NCBI GenBank assembly: GCA_903919125.1
Contig: CAIXGS010000028.1
Location: 17,584-81,583, forward strand
DNA from: an uncultured Spartobacteria bacterium
Lineage (GTDB): Bacteria; Verrucomicrobiota; Verrucomicrobiia; Chthoniobacterales; Chthoniobacteraceae
Direction: 5' to 3'
DNA: 64,000 nucleotides
Position 1 is the stretch's first letter. The number at the start of each line of letters is the position of its first letter. Below, one piece after another: positions 42,659 to 52,411 of this stretch. The notes below the pieces were generated by a model. It ran no database searches. It had not been told where the DNA came from and saw nothing but the letters and a program-made list of their open reading frames with translations. The translations under genes were made by a program, and so were the position numbers.

Positions 42659-42783
42659 GAACCTTCATTCGTAGCCTCACTGCCCACTAATGTTTAGTAC
42701 ATTTGTGTCTGAATTATCCCAAAATATGTCCGCATACTTGCGAGGTGAAGCGGGTTGTACTTTATAAATCCCACCAGCACCCC

Positions 42784-45700
42784 ATGCGCACGTCCCAACT
42801 ATTCCGTCGTATCTTTGCCTCGCTTATCCCCTCGCTTATCCTTCTGGTCGCGCTCTCTTACCAAAGCCCTGCGCTTGAACCCGGACCGCTCCTTTCCCCT
42901 AAAGAGGCCGTCTCTAAAATGACGTTTCCAGATGGATTTTCCGTGGATCTTCTCGCCTCGGAACCAGAACTGGTACAGCCGATTGCCTTTTGTTGGGACG
43001 AAAAGGGACGCCTCTGGGTGGTGGAAGGCAACACCTACCCTGAGCGCGCTGGCGCCCCGCCCATCCCGCGCCCCGACACCGACCCGCATCTCGACGTCCT
43101 CACCGTCGAGGAGAACGCTAGCCTGTTTGGCGGTTCGGACCGAATCCTCATTTTTTCCGATGAAGACGGAGATGGGGTGTATGAGACGCGGAAGGTCTTT
43201 TTAGAAAATCTCAATCTGGTTTCCGGAATTGAGGTGGGCTTCGGCGGGGTTTACATCGGCGCTGCCCCTTATCTCCTCCATGTGCCCCTTGATGCCTCCG
43301 GCGACAAACCTGCAGGGCCACCGCGTGTGCTTGCCGATGGGTTTGGTTGGCAGGACACACACGAAACTTTGAACTCTTTCCTCTGGGGTCCTGACGGCTG
43401 GCTGTATGGCTGCCATGGCGTCTTCACCCAGTCGAAAGTACGCGTTTGTACCGGGCCAGCCGGCGCGCGCCCCACTTTCCCGATGAACTGCGCCTACTGG
43501 CGCTGGCATCCCGTGCGCCAAGAGTTTGAGCTCTTCGCTCAGGGCACCTCCAATCCGTGGGGGTTGGATTATAACGCCAAGGGCCAGTTTTTTTCGGAGG
43601 CATGCGTGATCCCTCACTTTTGGCACGTGATTCCGGGAGCGTATTACTTACGTCAGTCCAATCCGCTCGGCCATTTTAACCCTTATGTTTACAAGAACAT
43701 CGAAACGATCGCGGATCACTCCCACTTTTCCGGAGGCAAGCCTTCATACGGCCAGCAAGCCAATCGCGGGAGTTCCGATGATTTTGGGGGAGGCCACGCC
43801 CATTGCGGGCTTTGCATCTACGATGGTCTGAATTTCCCTGCGCAGTATCGGGGCCAGCCGCTACTGGGTAACATCCACGGCAAACGCATCAATCAGGAGC
43901 AGCTCATCCCTGAGGGCTCCGGTTACAAGGCTTCGCACGCGCCAGATTTTTTACAGTCCAACGACTTCAATTTCACTGCCGTCACCCTCAAACAGGCGCC
44001 GGATGGATCCGTCGTGTTCAGCGATTGGTATGACAAACAAAAGTGCCATAACAGATCGCCTCAAATTTGGGATCGCTCCAATGGGCGCCTCTATCGAGTC
44101 AAATACGCCAAGACTTGGACGCCGTGGAAGCCGACGCTCGGCATGTGGGAACCGGCTTCTACCCTCGAATTGCAGCTTCAGGAGAATAGCTGGTTGAGCC
44201 GGATGGCCCGCCGCAAAGTGGAGGAGGTTGCAATGCGGGCTCCCGTCGGGGCTGATCTCATCCGCAGGGCTCGGGAATTGATAACGAGCTCGCAGAGCCC
44301 CGAGGCTCGCTTGAGACTCATGTGGTGGTTGAACGCGACGCGGGATGCCGGAAATCTCAACGTCTGGAAAGAGAAGTTGCGCGATTCAGACGACAACGTT
44401 CGCCAGTGGGGGATTCGGCTCATTGTACAGCAGGGACCGGTTGAGGAGGGCCTTGTGCGGGAGTTCGAGCGGATGGCAAAGGACGACGCTTCCCCGGTAG
44501 TGCGGCTTGCCTTAGCTAGCGCTCTCCAGAGCTTGCCGACTTCCGCTCGTTGGGGGTTGGCTGCGGAACTTCTTCGACATGCCGAGGACAGCCAAGACCA
44601 TAATCTGCCTCAGATGCTTTGGTACGGGGTCGAGGCGGCGGTGCCCGAAAATCCTGAAAAGGCGATGCAGCTCGCGAAGTCTTCACTGCTTGAATTGCCC
44701 GCATCATTGATTGCGCGACGGACAGCGGAAATGCGCTCCGATCTTGGCAACGCCTTACTTTTGGGCGCCATTACGCAGGCCAAATCCGCACCAGAAGCTG
44801 CCCGTTTTATCACGCCCTTGGCTGAGGCCTTGCAGGGCAGGTTCGACTTGGCAGCTCCCAAAGAATGGAAAGCGGCATACGAACGTCTGGGCGCTCTGGC
44901 TGAGTCTTTGAAGGACGCAAGTCTCCAACAAGGGTTGCTGGACGCTCGGACCTCCGTGGGAGTCGCCTTCAACGATGCCAAGGCCTGGCAAGAATTGCGG
45001 GTTCTGGCGAAAGACGCGCCAGCCAGTTTGGAGAGGCGTCAAAAGGCTTTGCAAACCCTTGCCGCGGGGCGCGACCCCGAACTCCCAACGCTCCTGCTCC
45101 AACTGCTCGCCGATGCACCCCTGCGCTTGGACGCACTCAAAGCAGCCGCGAGCCTCAGCCTAAACAATGGCTCCGGAGTCAAATCGCTCCCTCCTCTCTT
45201 CGCAGCCATGCTGGAAATGTATCCCACCCTAAACGCGAAGGAAAAATCGGCCGCGTTGCAATCCTTCTCAGGCCGCGTCGAAACGGCGCACCTCCTCATG
45301 GACGCGGTGGAGGCGAAGCGAGTTCCTTACAACGACCTGTCCATGTTTGTGGCGAGACAAATTGCAGGGCTAAAAGATGACGCGCTCGCCAAGCAGGTCG
45401 ACAAACTCTGGGGCAAAGTGGATGCAACCACAACAGGCGCGAAGGCGGAAGCGGTAGCCAAAGAGCACGCGCGCCTAAAAGCGATTCTGACCGATGGCTA
45501 TCTCAAAACGGCAGACCTCCAAAAAGGGCGCGTCCTTTTCCAGAATATCTGCGGGCAATGCCATCAACTATTTGGTGAAGGCGCCAAGATTGGACCGGAT
45601 CTGACCGGTTCCAACCGGGCCAACGTGGATTACATTCTCGAGAATGTCATCAACCCGAGCGCAATCATTGGAAAGGACTACGAGCTCCATATTTTCACCC

Positions 45701-46458
45701 TTAAAGATGGCCGCGTGATCAGTGGAATGGTGCGCGCCGAGGATGATCAGTTAATCACCGTGCAGTCTCCCAGCGGAGAGGAGCAGGTGCGAAAGGCAGA
45801 GATTCGCTCGGAGGATAAACCCGGTATCTCCATGATGCCCGAGGGAATTTTTGGAGCCCTATCAAAGGAACAGATGCGTGATCTCGTTGGATATCTGGCC
45901 GTTCCCCAGCAGATTTCCCTCTCAGGCGCAGGCCAAAAAGCTGCCGCATATCGAGTAGAAGGCGCATTGGAGGCGGAGTCTTTCAAGATCCTCGATGCTC
46001 CCGGACTCGCCACAGTGCAAGCAATGGGAGGTTTCCGGGACGGGGTTTTTTCGGGCGATTCCCAAATTTTCTGGAGAAAAGCCAAGACGGGAGACGTGCT
46101 CAAACTTGAGGTCCCAGTAAAGGCTACCGGAAAATTCCGTGTCCGCGCCGTGTTTTGTCGCGCTCCGGATTACGGCATCATCCGGGTGAGATTTGCGGGG
46201 CGGGATATGGATCAGGGGACGATTGATCTGTTTGGCTCGAAGGTGACCAATACGGAAGCCTTACCTTTGGGCGTTGTTGAATTCCCAAATTCGGGAACTG
46301 CGGTATTGGAGCTTGAATTAACAGGCAAGAATCCTGCGGCCTCTGACAACAAGATCGGTCTCGATTACCTGCTTTTGGAACCTTTGGATCTCAAGGCCTC
46401 CCCTGTTGTACCCACCGCCTCGGGTTCCAAGCCACAGGCATCCCAAACCTCGAAGTGA
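42784..46458 (+). CDS. PVC-type propeller/HEAT/cytochrome c secreted protein
   Basis: The protein has 1224 residues from the ATG at 42784, which begins with a signal peptide (MRTSQLFRRIFASLIPSLIL). Residues about 45-480 match the membrane-bound dehydrogenase/propeller domain typical of the PVC group (PDGFSVDLLASEPELVQPIAF, GRLWVVEGNTYPER). A HEAT-like helical region covers 480-890. A cytochrome c domain follows with CGQCH (C923-H927) and a downstream heme-binding extension (GPDLTGSNRANVDYILENVI, PEGIFGALSKEQMRDLVGYL). The last 150 residues form a beta-rich, possibly carbohydrate-binding module. It is probably a periplasmic sugar or alcohol oxidase-like protein; the substrate is unknown. Confidence 0.88.
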   Translation: MRTSQLFRRIFASLIPSLILLVALSYQSPALEPGPLLSPKEAVSKMTFPDGFSVDLLASEPELVQPIAFCWDEKGRLWVVEGNTYPERAGAPPIPRPDTDPHLDVLTVEENASLFGGSDRILIFSDEDGDGVYETRKVFLENLNLVSGIEVGFGGVYIGAAPYLLHVPLDASGDKPAGPPRVLADGFGWQDTHETLNSFLWGPDGWLYGCHGVFTQSKVRVCTGPAGARPTFPMNCAYWRWHPVRQEFELFAQGTSNPWGLDYNAKGQFFSEACVIPHFWHVIPGAYYLRQSNPLGHFNPYVYKNIETIADHSHFSGGKPSYGQQANRGSSDDFGGGHAHCGLCIYDGLNFPAQYRGQPLLGNIHGKRINQEQLIPEGSGYKASHAPDFLQSNDFNFTAVTLKQAPDGSVVFSDWYDKQKCHNRSPQIWDRSNGRLYRVKYAKTWTPWKPTLGMWEPASTLELQLQENSWLSRMARRKVEEVAMRAPVGADLIRRARELITSSQSPEARLRLMWWLNATRDAGNLNVWKEKLRDSDDNVRQWGIRLIVQQGPVEEGLVREFERMAKDDASPVVRLALASALQSLPTSARWGLAAELLRHAEDSQDHNLPQMLWYGVEAAVPENPEKAMQLAKSSLLELPASLIARRTAEMRSDLGNALLLGAITQAKSAPEAARFITPLAEALQGRFDLAAPKEWKAAYERLGALAESLKDASLQQGLLDARTSVGVAFNDAKAWQELRVLAKDAPASLERRQKALQTLAAGRDPELPTLLLQLLADAPLRLDALKAAASLSLNNGSGVKSLPPLFAAMLEMYPTLNAKEKSAALQSFSGRVETAHLLMDAVEAKRVPYNDLSMFVARQIAGLKDDALAKQVDKLWGKVDATTTGAKAEAVAKEHARLKAILTDGYLKTADLQKGRVLFQNICGQCHQLFGEGAKIGPDLTGSNRANVDYILENVINPSAIIGKDYELHIFTLKDGRVISGMVRAEDDQLITVQSPSGEEQVRKAEIRSEDKPGISMMPEGIFGALSKEQMRDLVGYLAVPQQISLSGAGQKAAAYRVEGALEAESFKILDAPGLATVQAMGGFRDGVFSGDSQIFWRKAKTGDVLKLEVPVKATGKFRVRAVFCRAPDYGIIRVRFAGRDMDQGTIDLFGSKVTNTEALPLGVVEFPNSGTAVLELELTGKNPAASDNKIGLDYLLLEPLDLKASPVVPTASGSKPQASQTSK

Positions 46459-46685
46459 TCGCTCGCCTTGTCGTTACGGGATCCATTTTAGACTAAACTG
46501 CATCTCCCTGCGCACTGAATGGACTTCCGTTCCGACTAAACTCCAAATGTATTCTTGAATGGATGCCGCCGCCTGAAGGCAGCCGCCTTCAATCTGGTAA
46601 ATTCTGGGGTGGTTCGGGGAGACGGGAAAAAACTTGCGTGGAACGCTTTTTGCTCCTTGGAAGGCGCATTTTCCCCTCAAAATCC

Positions 46686-47621
46686 ATGAACCCACAAAAT
46701 CGCCCGCACCGCTGGAGTACTCCCCAAAATTGGGCGACCCTCATCGCGTCACTATTTCTGGTTGGCGGCGCCGCTTATTTTCTAGCTCCCTGGAGCGGAA
46801 GCGTTCCTTCAGGCCCCACGCCAGACGCCGCCACAACTGCCCCGTCTGAAGTTCAGAATCCAACGCCACCGAACGCTACCAGTCCCGCTGGCAAGCCTGT
46901 TTCCGCCGGTGCATCCCCTGCATCGCCCACCTCGGGGAAGGCGCAGACCATGCTCGTCGCGAAAGCCCCACCTCAAGGCTCACCACTTCCTGTGCCGGGC
47001 ATGAATCCCGATGCCGACAAGGGACGGGTTGTGAAGTTGGAGCCGATCGCCCTCAAACACTGGGGTGACATTAAACAGGGAACGCTCATTCTTCTACCCA
47101 CCGCCACGGGGGAAACGCTGGAGGGCGTCGTCAACCTTGTTATGGAGGACAACGGTTGGGTGCGCATGGGTGGCGCGCTATCCGATGAGAAGGGCAGTTT
47201 TACGCTCAATACCAGCGCGGATCAGGTAAACGGCCGAATTTTACTCCCAAGCGAGGGAATCGGTTACGAGATCGTAATGGACGGCACTGAGGTGCTGCTC
47301 ATCGAGCGACGGCTGAGCAGCCTAATCTGCTGGCCAGGGGGCCAGCCCTCCCCGAACCAAGGGAATGCGGCAGCCACCATGCCCAACACAATATCGGGGT
47401 TGAAGGTGGGAGGAAAACTGGTTCTCAGCGCCAATGTTTCTGGGGCGACACCCATGTATTATCAGTGGAAAAAAGACGGAGCAGTCGGACCTTGGCTCTC
47501 CAACCCGACCTTGGAAGTGAACGCCACAGCCAGTTCAGCAGGGAAATATAAGCTTTCCGCCATGAACTTGTTTGGAACCGTCAGTTCCACAGAAATCACG
47601 GTCCTCGTTTCGCCAAAATAA
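46686..47621 (+). CDS. Membrane-anchored or secreted Ig-like protein sharing a domain with the next gene
   Basis: This 311-residue protein runs from the ATG at 46686 (an upstream in-frame ATG at 46563 lies in repeat-like DNA). The N-terminal hydrophobic segment (WATLIASLFLVGGAAYFLA) is a signal or anchor. A Pro/Thr/Ala-rich linker follows, then a domain of about 110 residues (GRVVKLEPIALKHWGDIKQG, ending LLIERRLSSLICWP). A C-terminal Ig-like domain contains YYQWKKDGAVGP and AGKYKLSAMN. The middle domain is clearly homologous to the N-terminal domain of the downstream metalloprotease. The function is unknown. Confidence 0.75.
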   Translation: MNPQNRPHRWSTPQNWATLIASLFLVGGAAYFLAPWSGSVPSGPTPDAATTAPSEVQNPTPPNATSPAGKPVSAGASPASPTSGKAQTMLVAKAPPQGSPLPVPGMNPDADKGRVVKLEPIALKHWGDIKQGTLILLPTATGETLEGVVNLVMEDNGWVRMGGALSDEKGSFTLNTSADQVNGRILLPSEGIGYEIVMDGTEVLLIERRLSSLICWPGGQPSPNQGNAAATMPNTISGLKVGGKLVLSANVSGATPMYYQWKKDGAVGPWLSNPTLEVNATASSAGKYKLSAMNLFGTVSSTEITVLVSPK

Positions 47622-47666
47622 TACCCCACAGAGCACCTGTGACCAGCGCGGCGATGCATCCCTTTT

Positions 47667-50600
47667 ATGAAATTGCGACCCGAAACCAAACGCCTCTCCA
47701 TCGGCGTGCTCTCCCTGAGCGCGCTACTGGCGGGCGTGCTTTGGTTCCAGGACACGCGCGATGCGCCGCCCAACACTCCGCACTCACAAAGCACGCAGCC
47801 CGCGTCGCCCAGCGCTGACTCGACGTCCCCCGAGACTTCCACGCTCAGCGCATTCACGTCTCTTGCTCCGGAAAAAACTCCCGCCGCCAAAGCCGCCGTT
47901 TTATTCGCCAAACACGGTTCCGTCGACGGCCTACCCTTGCCCGCGCAGATTCCCGGTTTAAACGCTCAAAACGCCAAAGGCCGCGTTGTGAAGTTGACTC
48001 CGGTCGCGCCCAAACAATGGCTGGCCTTGAATTCGGGCGATACGGTCGAACTCCCGTTTTTCGACCACCTCGGGTTTACGGGCATCATCCGTCTGCATGC
48101 GGAGGACAACGGATGGCACCGGTTTGGTGGTGAACTCAACGACGGGGCAGGCTCGTTTTCCATCAACATCAAGGACCATAACGTCGGAGGAAGTATTCTG
48201 CTTCCCAACCGCTCTCTAGCACTCACGATTGTAACGGAAACTGACGGAAATGTCCTACTTATAGAACGCCCGCTGAGTCGGCTGATTTGCTGGCCGCCAG
48301 CCCCTCGCCCAGAGGCCCTTGTCGCAGCAGATGCGGCGGCCCCCATGGCAGCGGATGCGGCGGCCCTCGACACGAACACCCCCAGCAGCGCGGCCTCTGC
48401 TGTACCCAAACTCAACACCAAACCCGGTGCGCGCGGCCTCATTTATCTGAACTTCGAGGGCGAAACCGTCAACGACCCCAGTTGGAATAACGGCAACACC
48501 ATCATCGCAGCTCCCTCGCCCTTAAGTGCGGACGGCATTCTAGAAGTCATTGCACGAGTCGCAGAAGACTACGCCCCCTTCGACGTCGCAGTAAGCACCA
48601 TTCGGGCGGACTATGACAATGCGGCGGTAGGGAGGCGCATGAAAGTCATCGTCACTCCCACGGACACTGCGCTACGCGGGGTTGGCGGAGTTTCCTTCAC
48701 AGGAAGTTGGAGTGACGCAGGCAAAGCCAATCGCTCCTCAACCGTCCCCGCATGGGTTTTTGTCAGCAGTCCTGCCAAAACCGTCGCAGAGATCATCTCG
48801 CATGAAGTCGGCCACACTCTTGGACTCAGCCACGCCGGCGTCATGAATAGTACGGGAATTACATTAAGCGAATACTACAAGGGCCACGGAGGCGGACTTG
48901 ATAATCCCACGAGCTGGGCTCCCATCATGGGCACCTCCTACTATCGCTCCGTGACGCAATGGAGCCAAGGCGAGTACGTCGGAGCCAACAACGACGAAGA
49001 TGATCTGGCGATTATCTCGAGCGCAGTGAACGTCTTTGGTTACGCCAGCGCCGCCCAACCCAGCGACGGCTACAGTAACTCCGGCACCGCCCTGCTGCCC
49101 GTTACCAGCAGCGCCTTCAGCCTGAATGGCGTTCTGCGCCGCGAATCACAACCCGACGAATACGAATTCTACACAACGGGCGGCACTCTCAGCGCAGCCG
49201 TCAAGCCGATCACCGCAAATTACGCCAACGCGGACTTGCAACTCGAATTGTGCGACGCCGCCTACACAATACTCGCACTCTCCAACCCCGACACCGCGCT
49301 GGAAGCCAGCCTCGCCAAAACGCTCGCTCCCGGCACTTATAAGTTAAGAGTGCGCAGCGCTGCAACCGGCCCCGCTCCGGCTCTGGGCTACACCACCGGC
49401 TACTCCGCCTACGGCTCCCTCGGCGCTTACCAACTCTCAGGCTTTTTGGAAAACGGCGTCTCCTTGCCGACCCTCATGGGCGCCCCTGAAGTCGTCGGCT
49501 TGATCGGGAGAGATTTTGCCTACTCAGTCGCGCTCTCCCAGGGTGCCGCTGTTGCGGCTGTCACCGGCGACTTCCCCCCGGGGATCACCTGGTCGACGGA
49601 TTCGCAAACTCTTACGGGCATCCCGACCGTTGAAGGCACTTGGACGCTGGATTTCACCCTCACCTCTCCCGTTGCCACCACCAGTCGCACACTCAAGGTG
49701 CGCACCGTCCATCCGCTACCCAGCCTCAACGGCTCCATCGGGACCACCATGACCTCCTCGCTTGCTCCATGGAACGGCCAGCTTTGCACACTCCCCGACA
49801 GCACCCTCGCCGTCATGGCCACAAACGGCTCCATCCCAAACTCTGCCTCCACCTTTTTTAGGTTCCGTGTCCCAGGAAAATCTGTGGTCTCTTTCACTTG
49901 GAAAACTTCCACTGAAGCGGATCATGATGTCGCTCAGGTTCGAGTAAATGGTTTGCCCGCAAAAGACTTGGATTCTGGAAAGGCGCTCACTCTGAGTGGC
50001 GAGCGCGGTTGGATTACCCAACGTTTTGCCGTGGACACGATCGGGCTGGGTTTGGTGGAGGTGCGTTACACCAAGGACTCCAACCTAACCGCGGGGCAAG
50101 ACAGGGTCTGGTTCGGAAATTTGAATGTCGGGTCCATGCCTGTTTTCAAAAAATCCCCGTCCTCTCAACGCCTCAAAGCCGACCAAACCGGATTTTCGCT
50201 TGAAGCTGAGACCGTCAACGCAAGTGCGTTTCAATGGAAAAAAGACGGCATTGCCCTCAGCGACGGCACGGCCGCAGGTGTCGAATTTTCAGGAACGACC
50301 ACCCCGAAACTGACCCTCAAGGGCGTTTCGGGAATGGATTCCGGTTCCTACACTCTGGATGCCAAAAACAGCTTCACCACTGTCACCTCCAGAGCCGCCG
50401 AGATCGCAGTGCCAGGCGCCCCAGTCGTCGGTTCCCATGGCATCGTTGGCTCCAGCAGCTTGAAAACGGGAGACACACTTCTGCTTTCTCTGGAAGCTTA
50501 TGGTGCCAAACCCCTGACAACCCTGTGGAAAAAAGATGGCCGACCGTTCCGCACAACCTCGGGAACAACCCTTCAAATCCGCAACGCCACCGAGGCGCTG

Positions 50601-50702
50601 GCAGGACGCTACTCTGCGACGGTCTTAAATATGTACGGCAGGGGCGTATCTACCGAAGCCGTCATCACGGTATCCCCACGCCCCGCGACAACCTCTCCTT
50701 AG
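47667..50702 (+). CDS. Secreted zinc metalloprotease with pre-peptidase and Ig-like domains
   Basis: This 1011-residue protein has an N-terminal signal-like segment and a domain shared with the previous gene (about 105-215, GRVVKLTPVAPKQWLALNSG to LLIERPLSRLICWP). A metalloprotease domain follows with the extended zinc motif HEVGHTLGLSH (first His at 379) and a later Met-turn candidate in the WAPIMGTSYY stretch. Next are a PPC-type domain (about 490-600), a putative Ig domain, a beta-rich region and Ig-like domains up to the C-terminus. The HExxHxxGxxH motif is metzincin-like. The shared N-domain may be a propeptide (inference). Confidence 0.85.
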   Translation: MKLRPETKRLSIGVLSLSALLAGVLWFQDTRDAPPNTPHSQSTQPASPSADSTSPETSTLSAFTSLAPEKTPAAKAAVLFAKHGSVDGLPLPAQIPGLNAQNAKGRVVKLTPVAPKQWLALNSGDTVELPFFDHLGFTGIIRLHAEDNGWHRFGGELNDGAGSFSINIKDHNVGGSILLPNRSLALTIVTETDGNVLLIERPLSRLICWPPAPRPEALVAADAAAPMAADAAALDTNTPSSAASAVPKLNTKPGARGLIYLNFEGETVNDPSWNNGNTIIAAPSPLSADGILEVIARVAEDYAPFDVAVSTIRADYDNAAVGRRMKVIVTPTDTALRGVGGVSFTGSWSDAGKANRSSTVPAWVFVSSPAKTVAEIISHEVGHTLGLSHAGVMNSTGITLSEYYKGHGGGLDNPTSWAPIMGTSYYRSVTQWSQGEYVGANNDEDDLAIISSAVNVFGYASAAQPSDGYSNSGTALLPVTSSAFSLNGVLRRESQPDEYEFYTTGGTLSAAVKPITANYANADLQLELCDAAYTILALSNPDTALEASLAKTLAPGTYKLRVRSAATGPAPALGYTTGYSAYGSLGAYQLSGFLENGVSLPTLMGAPEVVGLIGRDFAYSVALSQGAAVAAVTGDFPPGITWSTDSQTLTGIPTVEGTWTLDFTLTSPVATTSRTLKVRTVHPLPSLNGSIGTTMTSSLAPWNGQLCTLPDSTLAVMATNGSIPNSASTFFRFRVPGKSVVSFTWKTSTEADHDVAQVRVNGLPAKDLDSGKALTLSGERGWITQRFAVDTIGLGLVEVRYTKDSNLTAGQDRVWFGNLNVGSMPVFKKSPSSQRLKADQTGFSLEAETVNASAFQWKKDGIALSDGTAAGVEFSGTTTPKLTLKGVSGMDSGSYTLDAKNSFTTVTSRAAEIAVPGAPVVGSHGIVGSSSLKTGDTLLLSLEAYGAKPLTTLWKKDGRPFRTTSGTTLQIRNATEALAGRYSATVLNMYGRGVSTEAVITVSPRPATTSP

Positions 50703-50727
50703 TCTCCGGGGCTAAAATTTTGCCTGC

Positions 50728-50741
50728 GGCGGCTTTCCGCC
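50728..50741. repeat. GGCGG-CTTT-CCGCC hairpin (REP-like)
   Basis: A 5-bp stem with a CTTT loop lies 26 bases after the metalloprotease stop, inside GCCTGCGGCGGCTTTCCGCC. The related GGCGG-CCTA-CCGCC at 51056-51069 and GCCGCCTGAAGGC at 46565-46577 suggest a dispersed short palindrome. It may also serve as a weak terminator. Confidence 0.55.
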
Positions 50742-50838
50742 TTCAGTAGCATTAAGAATATAGCCTGAAGGGAAGCGATCAGCGGAGACACCGAACACCG
50801 CCTGGAACCCTCAGCTAGGGATTGATTGCAGTGGAGGG

Positions 50839-51930
50839 TTGGGGTTTTTCCCTAACGCTCTCAGCCTCATTTTTTCCGTAGCAAAGGATGTGATAAATCC
50901 CCCTCTGCTAAGCAAACATGGAGCCCTGCTTTCTGCCCTTCGTGGGGCAGGCAATTTTGTCTCTCGGGGCGCAGATGCGTACTTCAACCGCTCGCACTGC
51001 GTTGGCTCAGAGCGTGGCACTTCCAGTGGCTCATCCCGCGTTGAAGCGTGCCTCAGGCGGCCTACCGCCTCCGCGACCCTAACAGCCCTTACCACCCTCA
51101 CCACGGCGATAGGAACGGCGCTTTATCCGCCATTTTGCACCGTCTGCAGCGTCGGCACCGCCCCGGGCGCTCACTTATGCGGGACCTGCGAAGAAGGTGC
51201 GGTGAAGATACACTGGGAATTGGGGCGCGTTTGCAGCCAGTGCTCGCGAGTTTTCTCAGGCACTCCGCCGCTAGTAGAGCGCTGTGCGGATTGCCGCGCA
51301 CGGGAGCCTGCTTTTTCATGCGCCATAGCCCCTTACCACGCAAGCGGGGTGGTGCGCGAAGTGATGCACAAGTTCAAGTATCAGGGCAAACGACACCTCC
51401 TTGGCGTCCTTGGATCCTGGCTTGCAGAGGGCTTGCTGGACTCTCGGCTGCGGGAACCCCCGCCGCAAGTGCTCGTGCCCGTTCCCCTGCACTGGTGGAA
51501 GTTACGGCAACGCGGATTCAATCAGGCAGCCCTCCTCGCGCAACAACTCGTGCTGGAATGGGAGCGAGCGCAGCGCCTACGAGAACAGGTGCAAGAACCT
51601 CCACATGGGCCTCAGTGTTCACAAGAACCCACCCAAGAGCATTTAAACCAGACGTCCGGCGCTTGCCTTCATGGCGGGCAAAAATTACAGGTCGAAGAGT
51701 TGCTCCAGCGCCACCGACCCACGGGCACCCAGACCGCACTGGATAGGGCCGCCCGCCTAAAAAACCTGCGAGAAGCCTTCAGCCTGCGCAAAGGCGCGAA
51801 CGTCATCGGGCGGCACCTCGTTTTGGTGGACGACGTGCTTACCACAGGGGCCACCTTGGACGCTTGCGCTCAGGTGCTTCTGTCCGCCGGAGCCGCATCG
51901 GTCAGAGCGCTGGCCGTCGCGCGCGGTTGA
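50839..51930 (+). CDS. ComF-like phosphoribosyltransferase family protein
   Basis: The coding frame is open from a TTG at 50839. Homology begins near residue 100 with a zinc ribbon (PPFCTVC, LCGTCEE, then CSQC and CADC). It continues with the phosphoribosyltransferase fold (VVREVMHKFKYQGKRHL, PVPLHWWKLRQRGFNQA) and the PRPP-binding loop LVLVDDVLTTGATLDAC. A roughly 55-residue insertion (about 238-292) separates the GFNQA block from the catalytic loop. ComF proteins act with DNA-uptake and recombination machinery. The first 90 residues contain a REP-like palindrome and look non-coding, but no in-frame ATG, GTG or TTG occurs after it and before the zinc site. The start is unresolved. Confidence 0.8.
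   Translation: MGFFPNALSLIFSVAKDVINPPLLSKHGALLSALRGAGNFVSRGADAYFNRSHCVGSERGTSSGSSRVEACLRRPTASATLTALTTLTTAIGTALYPPFCTVCSVGTAPGAHLCGTCEEGAVKIHWELGRVCSQCSRVFSGTPPLVERCADCRAREPAFSCAIAPYHASGVVREVMHKFKYQGKRHLLGVLGSWLAEGLLDSRLREPPPQVLVPVPLHWWKLRQRGFNQAALLAQQLVLEWERAQRLREQVQEPPHGPQCSQEPTQEHLNQTSGACLHGGQKLQVEELLQRHRPTGTQTALDRAARLKNLREAFSLRKGANVIGRHLVLVDDVLTTGATLDACAQVLLSAGAASVRALAVARG
51056..51069. repeat. GGCGG-CCTA-CCGCC hairpin inside the ComF frame
   Basis: A 5-bp stem of the same type as 50728-50741 lies in the doubtful N-terminal part of the ComF frame, supporting the view that this part is intergenic or was altered by a repeat. Confidence 0.5.
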
Positions 51931-52411
51931 GTGGAGATGTGTCGTGAGGAGTTATACCAAATCTTGAAGAAAACTGGGCCTTCTTTCCCGGGACCGCGGA
52001 GCCCAAGCTCCGCTTTGACGCTCCAAAAACTCAGACAGTCATTGCGGAGCTGGGGCTCCGCGGTCCCATGCGCTGAGGTTTTTGAATCATCCATAAACCT
52101 GAAAGAGATGGCATTAGAGAAAGTCAGCAGAGGGCGCACAAGGAGCGTAAACCGCGATTCATTTCCTGATTTCTGCGCTCTCTGCGGTCTTGGTAATTGA
52201 AAAAGAAATATTTGCTTCCAAAGGAAAGCTTTTGCACCGGCCTTAAACACTCAGCCATAGCAGCCTTAGAGAACCTGCAACCCACAAATTCACCCAAAAT
52301 CGTAATGCGCTGCGCCGATAGCCTGCGCCAAACGCTTCCAAAAACGGCGGCATTTGTACAATCGCGTAAAAGTCGCTCCCCAACTTCCCAAACTTCGCTA
52401 CTCTTCCACTT
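51931..52411. other. Gene-free stretch before accD with inverted repeat
   Basis: The 481 bases hold a long inverted repeat (51990-52067) and, near 52105-52198, a sequence TTCCTGATTTCTGCGCTC that is the inverse of 40368-40385 with one change. The other parts show no recognisable feature. The accD promoter is presumably near the 3' end. Confidence 0.6.
51990..52067. repeat. 24-bp near-perfect inverted repeat
   Basis: GGGACCGCGGAGCCC-AAGCTCCGC (51990-52013) is the reverse complement of GCGGAGCTGGGGCTCCGCGGTCCC (52044-52067), except for one base. A 30-base spacer separates the arms. Each arm also contains its own partly palindromic GCGGAGC...GCTCCGC. The structure resembles a miniature element or a strong RNA hairpin and is not followed by a T run. 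Confidence 0.8.

Larger units (their letters stand above)
42127..42783. other. Repeat-rich gene-free stretch before the PVC cytochrome gene
   Basis: The 657 bases between the sigma gene and the chosen start of the next gene have no supported coding region. They contain two copies of a composite palindromic element in opposite orientation (42400-42467 degenerate, 42565-42658 complete) and an ATAAGTGAG tandem pair near 42147. The reading frame continues open upstream of the chosen start to 42703, but those 27 residues look non-coding. Confidence 0.65.
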
